A DNA stretch of 64,000 bases from Promerops cafer (taxonomy: Eukaryota; Chordata; Aves; Passeriformes; Nectariniidae), in NCBI GenBank assembly GCA_013398275.1, contig VZSE01005940.1, positions 1,028,687-1,092,686 of the forward strand, given 5' to 3'. The notes beneath the pieces are model-generated. The model worked only from the letters and a program-made list of their open reading frames with translations, was not told where the DNA came from and did not search any database. The position numbers were made by a program, and so were the translations under genes. Shown piece after piece: positions 36,601 to 42,100 of the stretch; position 1 is the stretch's first letter; each line of letters starts with the position of its first letter.

Positions 36601-36684
36601 GCCTGCTCACTGCTCTGAGGAGCCCCTGGGGTCTGTAAGGATTGGTGTTCATGCCTCTTCCCCTTTTTTTCTCTTTACACAGAA
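9540..36684 (+). CDS. CFH: Complement factor H, 21 CCP domains (whole gene, 24 coding exons)
   Basis: Secreted regulator of the alternative complement pathway. In the family it binds C3b, speeds decay of the C3bBb convertase, acts as cofactor for factor I, and recognises host sialic acid and glycosaminoglycans. Here a signal-peptide exon is followed by 21 CCP (sushi) domains of about 57-69 residues, each with the C...C...C...W..P.C pattern apart from the exceptions noted at CCP12 and CCP15. Exon ends join in frame: phase 1 everywhere except the phase-2 intron splitting CCP2, as in human CFH. The spliced product is 1,306 residues, against 1,231 residues and 20 CCPs in human. CCP1 (YPHGTQATYNCRPGY), CCP2 (CGHPGDTEFG), CCP10 (QCYHFGWFPPPPVC) and CCP20 (KLYSTSGDYIEF) identify it as CFH rather than a CFHR or C4BP. 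It converges on F13B downstream. The odd points are the extra CCP21 and unusual cysteines in CCP12 and CCP15. Every exon was read by eye; no transcript was available. Confidence 0.95.
9601..13253 (+). other. CFH: CFH intron 1
   Basis: A 3.65-kb intron between the signal-peptide exon and CCP1. It contains a short CA/TA microsatellite near 10,905-10,960. No additional exon or recognisable transposable element was found. Confidence 0.6.
10905..10960. repeat. CA/TA microsatellite
   Basis: Alternating (CA)n, then mixed CATA/TATA, then ACACAC tracts within CFH intron 1. A simple, probably length-variable repeat. Confidence 0.7.
13254..13439 (+). CDS. CFH: CFH exon 2: CCP1
   Basis: Acceptor tttag and donor gtaagg, phase 1 at both ends. 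Encodes CEEPPPRR...YPHGTQATYNCRPGY...CVDGAW...C, the closest match in the window to human CCP1 (PPRR, YPEGTQAIYKCRPGY). CCP1-4 form the C3b-binding, cofactor and decay-accelerating region of CFH. Confidence 0.93.
13440..15193 (+). other. CFH: CFH intron 2
   Basis: About 1.75 kb. A moderately GC-rich patch around 14,220-14,500 carries short open frames on both strands but no homology I recognise. No exon called. Confidence 0.5.
15194..15299 (+). CDS. CFH: CFH exon 3: first half of CCP2
   Basis: Starts KPCGHPGDTEFGFFELTSG and ends at CNDG in phase 2 before gtaata. It is nearly colinear with human CCP2 (RPCGHPGDTPFGTF...CNEG), which is also split across two exons at this point. Confidence 0.93.
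16004..16080 (+). CDS. CFH: CFH exon 4: second half of CCP2
   Basis: Begins YQMLSQRNYRECQADGWSND and ends CE, matching human [20 protein letters not shown]. The acceptor is aag and the donor gtaaac. It completes the split CCP2; the spliced junction codon is GG|A (Gly). Confidence 0.93.
17513..17562 (-). mobile_element. Short CR1-like 3' end fragment
   Basis: The plus strand resembles the antisense of the CR1 LINE 3' end (tttggattgggtgaggtcatccagtt). It is short and diverged, so the call is tentative. It lies in CFH intron 4, an otherwise featureless 1.75-kb intron. Confidence 0.35.
17832..18026 (+). CDS. CFH: CFH exon 5: CCP3
   Basis: Encodes VIKCLPVQEPENGRIIMTG...FGQVVNFECNAKHKLVGAEEI...W..DVPQC. 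It aligns with human CCP3 (VVKCLPVTAPENGKI, FGQAVRFVC). Four cysteines; phase 1 at both ends. Confidence 0.93.
18506..19205 (-). mobile_element. CR1 LINE fragment, 3' end leftmost
   Basis: The plus strand reads as the antisense of a CR1 LINE 3' region. It begins near the 3' tail (agaaccccagaatcagtgag), passes a block like the CR1 segment about a diluted list of host names (gatctccaaggatggagatcc), and ends near ccaacttgtccatcaggacc and a GTACTGGTGG-like block. It is diverged, with no intact reading frame. It occupies part of the 2.2-kb CFH intron 5. Confidence 0.65.
20093..20155. repeat. C-rich then A-rich low-complexity tract
   Basis: A run of mainly C (with single G interruptions) followed directly by A/C-rich sequence, about 80 bases before the CFH CCP4 exon. 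Simple sequence. Confidence 0.6.
20236..20406 (+). CDS. CFH: CFH exon 6: CCP4
   Basis: Encodes EIICDVPEIPHGYVHSSRKS...YKENEVMQFFCKEGYKY...CTESGWNPPPYCT. The YKENE and CTESGW motifs match human CCP4. Last domain of the N-terminal C3b regulatory region. Confidence 0.93.
21912..22091 (+). CDS. CFH: CFH exon 7: CCP5
   Basis: Encodes EVVCSPPVISSGNFRPRKDK...VECDAGYHF...TTAECTKNGWVPDPACV. It corresponds in order and pattern to human CCP5 (CDNPYIPNGDYSP..., KCTSTGWIPAPRC). Phase 1 at both ends. Confidence 0.92.
22645..22666. repeat. Poly(A) run
   Basis: About 22 consecutive A in CFH intron 7. It could be the tail of an old retroposed insertion, but no element body is recognisable next to it. Confidence 0.6.
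23557..23757 (+). CDS. CFH: CFH exon 8: CCP6
   Basis: Encodes RKMCDYPPIENGKLSYIYEY, then YYFPKRFGQTVDYYCLNGY...CSERGWFPEPKCL. The CDYP start, YFP motif and longer first loop match human CCP6. Phase 1 at both ends. Confidence 0.92.
24987..25163 (+). CDS. CFH: CFH exon 9: CCP7
   Basis: Encodes KKCSIRELENGYFPGRHWND...EGERVRYACYSDF...CTRNGWAPRPRCTRK. This position is the glycosaminoglycan- and CRP-binding domain in human CFH, where the Y402H variant lies. Aligned without gaps back from the second cysteine, human Tyr402 falls on Trp here, and the basic GRK that follows it becomes NDF. Donor is gtgagt. Confidence 0.92.
25527..25703 (+). CDS. CFH: CFH exon 10: CCP8
   Basis: Encodes KKCQNTIFENAYLNSD...FPLKEKIPYKCQDGFVTPEGQ...CQGSGWTPPPKCI. 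The LKEK..Y.C..G.VT..G pattern matches human CCP8 (ALKEKAKYQCKLGYVTADG). Phase 1 at both ends. Confidence 0.92.
26294..26335. repeat. TAA-type microsatellite
   Basis: Imperfect run of TAA/TGATAA units in CFH intron 10. Confidence 0.6.
26566..26742 (+). CDS. CFH: CFH exon 11: CCP9
   Basis: Encodes RSCKAPGDILIHHTNKTVF...IEYSCLEGYKTINN...CGKNGEWSPAPQCR. Regular four-cysteine CCP with an NKT glycosylation sequon. Position nine in the array matches human CCP9. Confidence 0.92.
26899..27072 (+). CDS. CFH: CFH exon 12: CCP10
   Basis: Encodes EIECALLPLSNGDFSPKESK...VVKFTCAKNFIRVGPASIQCYHFGWFPPPPVCQ. The VGP..(I/V)QCYHFG block is diagnostic of human CCP10. The preceding intron is only 156 bases. Confidence 0.93.
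27766..27799. repeat. GT/TA/GATA microsatellite
   Basis: Consecutive short (GT)n, (TA)n and (GATA)n tracts in CFH intron 12. Confidence 0.7.
28196..28378 (+). CDS. CFH: CFH exon 13: CCP11
   Basis: Encodes ASVRGCGPPPEITSGSIVDG...YECNGEFKLVGSKEIECIDGQWSSPPSCI. CGPPPE and the C.DG.W..(L/P)P.C end match human CCP11. Phase 1 at both ends. Confidence 0.92.
29030..29212 (+). CDS. CFH: CFH exon 14: CCP12 (five cysteines)
   Basis: Encodes EDKMPCESPSSIPNVVL...YSHGDEVTCGCKPGSDN...KCLNGEWKPLPVCA. The aromatic residue usually two before the second CCP cysteine is itself cysteine (TCGC), giving an odd count of five, and the usual G-aromatic after the second cysteine is GS. Splicing and frame are normal. 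Confidence 0.9.
29527..29640 (-). mobile_element. CR1 LINE 3' fragment
   Basis: The plus strand shows the classic antisense CR1 3' end: agagccacagaacgagtgag, then gaggttggaagagacca, then catctggtccaacctccctg. This avian repeat lies in CFH intron 14, about 100 bases before the CCP13 exon. Confidence 0.85.
29725..29907 (+). CDS. CFH: CFH exon 15: CCP13
   Basis: Encodes DASPQCVIPEDIELVRSGQY...VIHYKCTLTDENVKRATCVSGIWTPEIACP. As in human CCP13 ([25 protein letters not shown]), the second loop is short and lacks the usual G-aromatic. Phase 1 at both ends. Confidence 0.9.
31130..31300 (+). CDS. CFH: CFH exon 16: CCP14
   Basis: Encodes AEESVCPPPPQVPGTQQTTA...AAFSCPDGFQLVGTKEITCTEGQWQSPPHCV. The CPPPPQ(V/I)P start and EITC..G.WQS.P.C end match human CCP14. 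Phase 1 at both ends. Confidence 0.92.
31701..31907 (+). CDS. CFH: CFH exon 17: CCP15 (displaced second cysteine)
   Basis: Longest CCP exon here (207 bp, 69 codons). Encodes ERPCLPPQSVECADAPRLEN...ARFKYVSRSGYMLGG...NCSMGQWTAAPSCLG. The canonical second cysteine (Y-x-C-x-x-G-Y) is serine, codon TCT, one base from TGT. A new cysteine appears six residues after the first (SVEC). The total stays at four, but the normal Cys2-Cys4 bond cannot form as usual. Flanking splice sites and frame are intact. Confidence 0.9.
32543..32719 (+). CDS. CFH: CFH exon 18: CCP16
   Basis: Encodes EMPCESVPKVANAQFEGRRK...YEPGETIRYLCDSGFLIVGSPEIICRKGNWTAPPFCE. Regular CCP with an NWT sequon. Position corresponds to human CCP16. 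Confidence 0.9.
33350..33526 (+). CDS. CFH: CFH exon 19: CCP17
   Basis: Encodes DISCGAAPEIPNARIAGAPQ...YLPGARVHYQCESNFQMTGGNYIFC.NGQWSQAPVCK. CCP17 and CCP18 of this gene resemble each other (DI/VT-C start, MTG after the second cysteine). Locally richer in CpG than the neighbouring exons. Confidence 0.9.
33600..34240. other. CFH: CFH intron 19, moderately GC-rich
   Basis: The intron between CCP17 and CCP18 has a GC-richer segment around 33,780-34,240 with long open frames on both strands (one of 202 codons on the minus strand). None shows a recognisable family, a signal or splice support, so no gene is called. Confidence 0.5.
34373..34549 (+). CDS. CFH: CFH exon 20: CCP18
   Basis: Encodes DVTCDPPPEIAGGRIDGIKK...YIPGESAKYQCWKNFKMTGASTVVCQNGTWTELPTCK. 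Four cysteines and an NGT sequon. By position it is human CCP18. Confidence 0.9.
35018..35200 (+). CDS. CFH: CFH exon 21: CCP19
   Basis: Encodes GQDGICGPPSAIQSGELLVF...GGTVEYKCPDFYILKGSPTITCLNGQWTSTPVCL. CGPP and the VEY.C..(L/F)Y.L.G...ITC.NGQW block match human CCP19, which with CCP20 binds C3d and host surfaces. Confidence 0.92.
35872..36072 (+). CDS. CFH: CFH exon 22: CCP20 (surface-recognition domain)
   Basis: Encodes VACTASEEDMDRNNIELKW, then KTKLYSTSGDYIEFSCKPGY...FRVQCVEGTLKYPQCTPG. It aligns with human CCP20 (MENYNIALRW, KLYSRTGESVEFVCKRGY, LRTTC..GKLEYPTC). Positions equivalent to human Trp1183, Ser1191 and Arg1210 are kept, consistent with sialic-acid/C3d binding. In human this is the last domain; here the exon ends in phase 1 (GGA A|gtaagt) and splices on. 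Confidence 0.93.
36346..36540 (+). CDS. CFH: CFH exon 23: extra C-terminal CCP21
   Basis: A second CCP20-type domain: NCVLDRNTMENNNIQLQ...HYRSGDHVVFECKRWYRQV...FRAQCLDGVITYPVCQ. The MEN.NI.L start and (T/L).YP.C end show it belongs to the CCP20 family. The Trp after I-x-L is replaced by Ser, while the Arg before x-x-C is kept. It has good splice sites (tgcag acceptor, gtaagt donor), an intact frame and four cysteines, so it looks functional and not like a relic. If the donor were not used, translation would run to a stop at 36,594-36,596. Confidence 0.88.
36683..36684 (+). CDS. CFH: CFH terminal exon: completes a split stop codon
   Basis: Exon 23 ends with a single T (phase 1). The acceptor tttacacag is followed by AAT, so the spliced codon is T|AA, a stop. 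The exon then continues as 3'UTR. The alternative, no splicing here, would add about 18 residues and stop at 36,596. Confidence 0.6.
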
Positions 36685-37028
36685 TCATTGTGGTTTGGGT
36701 AAATGGAAATGGCGTGAGGGAGCCCAGCTGTGGAAAGGACAGAACCTTCAACCAACCTGGTGACTTGAGCTCAACTTGTCCTGGTGTTTACCATTTTGCT
36801 GTGCTTTGTTTGCAGCTTATGTTCTGTCTTGGAATTTGTTCTTGTTTTTATTACTGGATGGTTGTGTTTGCATATTATCCACATTAGATCTAGTTTTGTA
36901 AATGTATTTACATTTTATGCAGCCAAATGGTTGTGCTTGCATTTTATCCATTCTATACTGATCTCACTGATTTTATTGACAATCGTGTTCTGAAAACAGG
37001 CTGGCTTTGGTGGCATACTGAGACAAGA

Positions 37029-37034
37029 ATTAAA
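37029..37034 (+). terminator. CFH: Candidate CFH polyadenylation signal (ATTAAA)
   Basis: ATTAAA about 350 bases after the CFH stop codon, in AT-rich 3'UTR-like sequence. No AATAAA lies closer on the plus strand. Positional inference only. Confidence 0.35.
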
Positions 37035-38350
37035 GCTGACAGCTAATTTGATTATCAGCACACAAAGCATGTTTGGCCTTGTCTATTCCTACCTTCTTCT
37101 CCATGCACTTGCTTGGAAATGAGCCTGGGGTGAGTGTCCTGAGTGCCTGAGCAGAAAGAGCAAGTAAGTGGAGAACTAGTTCTTCTGGGGGACTTGCCTG
37201 CAAAGGCAAGATGTTGGGGTGCAAGTAATTGGGATTTCTAGGTGAAGGTGGGGACTAGTTCCTGGTCCAGGTCCTGGATGGGCCAGTCTGTGCCACCCCC
37301 AGCCCCATCTGCCCTTCAGAAACAAGGAGAAAGTGCTTGTGGAAATCAGTGGCAGCCTGGCTGTGGTAGCCATGTGCTAAATGCACTCCCTAATTCAGAA
37401 GGGAGAGAAAAAAGCAAGTACCAGAGTACAAATCATGTACCTTATGGGAGCAGACCTTGACTTATTTAGGAAAACAGGAGATGGGATTCCTTGGGAGTCA
37501 TAGGAGTCCAGAAAAGCTTATAGGTCATGAAGCACAGAATCCTGTAAGCACAAGATTATTCAGTTCTCATCTTCAGGAGGAAAAACACATCTACCTGGAC
37601 TGAACTTATCAGAGACTTCACAGAGATCTCTGAAGCAGAAATCAATGTACAGGGGATTAAGGCAAAAACAGGCTCCAAGGTGAGCTGTCCATGGCCTTGA
37701 TGTGGCATGTATGGATAATGTTAGAAAAGCTGAAGCTCAAAGTGGCACTTACAAGGGACATCAAGGGTCACAAGAAAGTATTCTATTGCTACACTAGGAT
37801 TAAAACAATCAATAAGAAAATGTGGCATGTCACTAAAACAGGTAGGTGATTTAGTGGCAGCAGACCCACATGAAGCTCGAGTATTTGGTGCATTCTTTGC
37901 CTCAAAGTTTATCAAGAAGATGCTGCCTTGATGTCTGCAATCCCCCTCATCCTGTCCTGTGCTCACAGCCACACAGCCAGTGTTGTGTGTACATCCAGAG
38001 GAAGTGATGGGGGTAAATGAATTCTACTTCCAACAGCTGTTCCAGCAAGGGCTTTTTAATCCCTTTCGCTCCATTTCTCCCAGTTTGCTTTGTAAGAAGA
38101 AGAGTATTGCTGTTATAGACACTATGTAAAGTATTTTTATCAACCTGTTTTTCCACCTATTGGTTGACTGGGTTTTGACTAAATAAGCAGAATTTGTCTA
38201 TTCTTGAATGCTTTCATTTCTTTTTTGTCTTATTTATTCATGTAACTCTTGCAAAAGCCTTGGAAACCCATACACAGCACCATACATGCTATGACTTCAC
38301 CGACAGATGAGTTTAGACATAAAAGACAGAAGACACCCTTAGAGTGGCTT
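37035..38350. other. CFH-F13B convergent intergenic region
   Basis: About 1.3 kb between the likely 3' ends of CFH (+) and F13B (-). It contains a CR1 fragment and no CCP exon or other gene. In human the CFHR1-5 genes lie in this interval. Confidence 0.65.
37590..37960 (+). mobile_element. CR1-like LINE ORF2 fragment
   Basis: The plus strand contains segments resembling the C-terminal coding part of CR1 ORF2: a block around 37,740-37,800 (aagggacatcaagg, then attctattgctacac) and the signature gtgcattctttgcctcaaag. It is interrupted by stops, so it is a dead fragment. Confidence 0.5.
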
Positions 38351-38351
38351 T

Positions 38352-38357
38352 TTTATT
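38352..38357 (-). terminator. F13B: Candidate F13B polyadenylation signal
   Basis: Minus-strand AATAAA about 530 bases past the F13B stop codon. A second AATAAA lies at 38,233-38,238. Either could end the 3'UTR. Confidence 0.35.
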
Positions 38358-38885
38358 AAAACAGACTAAAATGGATGCAAGGCAAACATTGTCCATATTC
38401 CTGGATTTTCTTCATAGCTGTAGTCACACTTGTTCTCAGGCAGAACCTTAAGAGTATCAATATTTAAGTGTCATAGGAAATCATACAAAGTACTTGGATT
38501 ATAATATTCTTAAAATAGTTTTAAAAATAATTAACTTTGCAGTAAATTAGTATACTTGTAGGTTTTAAGTATTTTACAGATCCCTTTGAAACCTTTTTTT
38601 ATACTTGCTGTTTCATATTGTTCCTCAAGCTCAGTCCTTTCGAGGCTCCTTACCTGTGAAGGGAGATGATGTGCAACTCCTTCCTCCAGCTATTTCCATG
38701 GGTATGCCAGTATTGCATCCCTGTGCTGCACTGTTCATCCTCATCCCACAAAGGCCTTTCCCTTCCATCCCCCTCCAGCTCAGACTCAGCACTCATTTCC
38801 CAAAGCTGAGTGGAGTGACCTGGAGAACACGAGGCCACCCTACTTCACCTGTTAATAGGAGATAAAGAACACGTACCTACCTTTC

Positions 38886-39121
38886 CTATAGGCTTTCCTC
38901 AAGTCCATACTTGCTTCCTCTTTCAACACACCTTGGATATGCCAGCTGTCCTCTCTTACACTGTACTTGAAATAAAGTTGTGCCAGATTCTGCTCCAAAA
39001 TGGTTCTGTTTACAATAAAATCCAACATAATCCCCATGGTAGAAGTGAACTTGGTCTGCATAGAATACTTGCAGCAGCACATTATTTTTCTCCATTTCAG
39101 TTTTTGACAAAGTACATGGCT
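38886..39121 (-). CDS. F13B: F13B exon 10: sushi 10 and C-terminus
   Basis: Encodes EPCTLSKTEMEKNNVLLQ, then HFYHGDYVGFYC...FQVQCKRGQLAYPRC and the tail VERGSKYGLEESL before a TAG at 38,886-38,888. It closely matches human sushi 10 (EPCTLSFTEMEKNNLLLKW, MQCDRGQLKYPRC). It is a CCP20-type domain related to CFH CCP20/21. Confidence 0.93.
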
Positions 39122-42100
39122 CTAAAAAAGAGAGACTTTATCAGTGCTAATTGATTCTTTTTGGAACAGAATATTTTGACCACGCTACACTATAACTGTA
39201 AATTATTTCCTATTGTCTTATTATACTGCAGTATAGTATACTCATAGTTAAGAAAATAAAAAAATTGAGATTTAAAAGTTCTAGCTGACAATACTCAATT
39301 TATAAATTGTAAGTATCTGATTTTAGAGAGAATGGGGATTGTTCAGCCTGGCAAAAAGAAGGATCCAGGGAGACCTCACTGCACCTTCCAGAACCTAAAA
39401 GGGGCTTATAAGAAAGATGAAGACAGACTTTTATGTAGGGCCTGGAGCAATAGGACAGGGAGGGTAGATTCAGCCTAGACATAAGGAGGACATTAGCACC
39501 AGTGAGAGTGGTAAAAGACTGGAACAGTTTTCCCCATTTTCCCTTTTCCCAGAAAGGCAGTGGTTGCCCCATTCATGGGAACAGCCAAGGTCAGGCTGGG
39601 CAGGGCTCTGAGCAACCCTGCTCACTGCAGGGGATTGGACTAGATTGCCCTTACAGGAGGTCACTACCAGGCTGTTCCTGGAGGCTATGAATTATATAGA
39701 AAAATAAGTGCTTCCCTATCTTATTTATCACACCTACCTATACAGACTGGTGGCGAAGTCCACTGTCCTTCAGAGCAGTAGATTCTCTCAGAGCCTTGCA
39801 AAAAATGATAGTCAGAGCAAATATACTGAACTGAAGAACCACTGTCATACTCGGGCAGTGCTGGGAGCATAAGAGCTCCATTTGCAATAGAGGGTGGAGA
39901 GACACATTTTTCTGTAGCAGCTGCAATAACAATAAAAAACATTTAAGAATAAGAAACTAACAAATTGACAGCCTTATCATAAATTAAATGAACATGAAGG
40001 TTTTCTTCTTACAACTCTCTTTCTACAGAGCTTTCAGTTTCCTGGGCTCAGAGAAGAGCTTCCCCCTTCCCCCCTGATTATTTACAACAGACTCCAGGCC
40101 CACACTAAAAGCAAAGCAAATAATTTCTAAATAGTCTAAGATAGATTAATTAAAAACACAATAAAAAAATTATCGCTTTACCTTGAATAACACATTTTGG
40201 ATAATTCAGTCTGCCATGGTCACACTGTGTCCTCCCAGGAGATGGAATGTCAGTCTGGAGAAAACCATATCCCTGTTTACATTCAAACTCTATGAGATCT
40301 CCATGTAGGAAAACTAATTCTTCCCGTCTCCATTTCAATGTTAAGTTGTTGCTGTCCATATCAGTTACATTAAGAGTACATGGTTCTAGGAAATAAAAGT
40401 GTATTTTACTAAAAAGCCACCTGAACTGATTTCTTAGCTCCCTTTTGTAGGAGAGAAGAAAGAGAACCCCAAGTCAATAGTTCTAAAATGCTTCTGAATC
40501 TTGCAAGACAAAGAACTACAGCTGCATAAAAAAATGCAAATGGAAAGAAATGGTCTGCAGTGAAAACAAAAACCAAACACATGCAAAAGGAATGGATGCT
40601 TTCTGACAGGCTCTTTAAACCCAGTGCCAGGATCACATCAGGGAGTGTAGCTTTCCATTAGATGATTAACCTCATTAACTTCTGAAACCACTGTTCAACA
40701 TCAATAAAGCCTAACAGGGGGTCACCAACAAAAATAAATTTCTGCAAGTTCCATGAGAATCACTGGCTGATAAAGGCCCTTATTGATGCTTTCCTGAGGG
40801 GAAGGCAAGGAAAGGAGAACTCAGTTATTGGCAGTCTGGTGACAGCAGTGTAACACCAAATTCACATGGAATTTTCCTGAAGCTCAGTGTAACACCAAAT
40901 TCACATGGAATTTTCCTGAAGCTAACATTAGCATGTGCTTTTTCTAGTCTGTTTAGCTGAGCTTGGAAAAGAAGTCTCAGAAAACATGCAAAGGATGATG
41001 GACTTTTTTGGATGCTTAGGAGACAAGTAATGCTCACAGGAAATGAGACTTCATTATTTCACAGGATTTGTTAAATCTGAGTACTCAGATCCAAAAATGC
41101 TGACCTGGACCTTTCAGTCTAGATGAGGTAACTTCAGTTCATTTAGAAATATGCAATTAAAACTGAACTGATTGTGTATTTTCATTTTCATGGTAGATTA
41201 CAAACTGAAAGGTGAGCCAATTTAACAAAAGATGTTAGTAAAACTGAATTATCTCATTAGAGGGAGGAAGGAAAGATAAACAAACAACCATTCTTTCTAT
41301 TCCTGCTAGCATTGGCTATCTTCTAGTGGGAGTTCTACACATTGTTTTGAGCAGTATACATAAAAGCAGCACCAAAAAATTTGCAAGTTCAGGCCACAAT
41401 GAAACAACAGATATAAAGACACAATTAAAAAAAAAAAAAGCCTAAAAGCTTAAAAACAAAAGTCTAAGAAGTCATTGCTAATTCTTTGTAAATTGTATCT
41501 AAAAGCCATTTTGGGAATGGCCACACCATTCCTTCTAATCATCTACTGAAAGACAGGAAGAAATTAACTGAATGGACAATATGGAGGAAAGAAATTGGAG
41601 AATCCTCCCAGGACACAGGGATAGTTATATACTAGAATAGCTCACTCAGGAAACAGAGGAATCTATGTAATTGGGTGGTTTTAAGAACAAGCCAGAGGAT
41701 ACCCAGCAGGAGAGGCCTACTAAAAATTTAATTTTGGTTCATCCTCATATTTCTGGAATCTTTATTAACTCCAATAAAAGAGAAAAGATGGTAATGAAAA
41801 GGTTATTCAGAGGTCCCTTCCAATTTTCCCTTTTTACATTACATATGACAAAACTTGCTTTTCCTTCCAAGACTCACCTAAGCAGGTTGGTTGCTCTGTC
41901 CAGTTTCCATGGTCACAATAAACAGTACTGGGCCCATCCAAAAGGTGGTAATGCTGACAACCATATTCTACCCAGGAACCATTTTTGTAGCTTGCCAATA
42001 ATGGGCCCAGGACACCACCATTTTTAATCACAGGTGGAGAGGCACAGTCTTGCTGCATTTCTGATATGGGATAAGGAGAGAGGCAATTAGATCTTGATTA

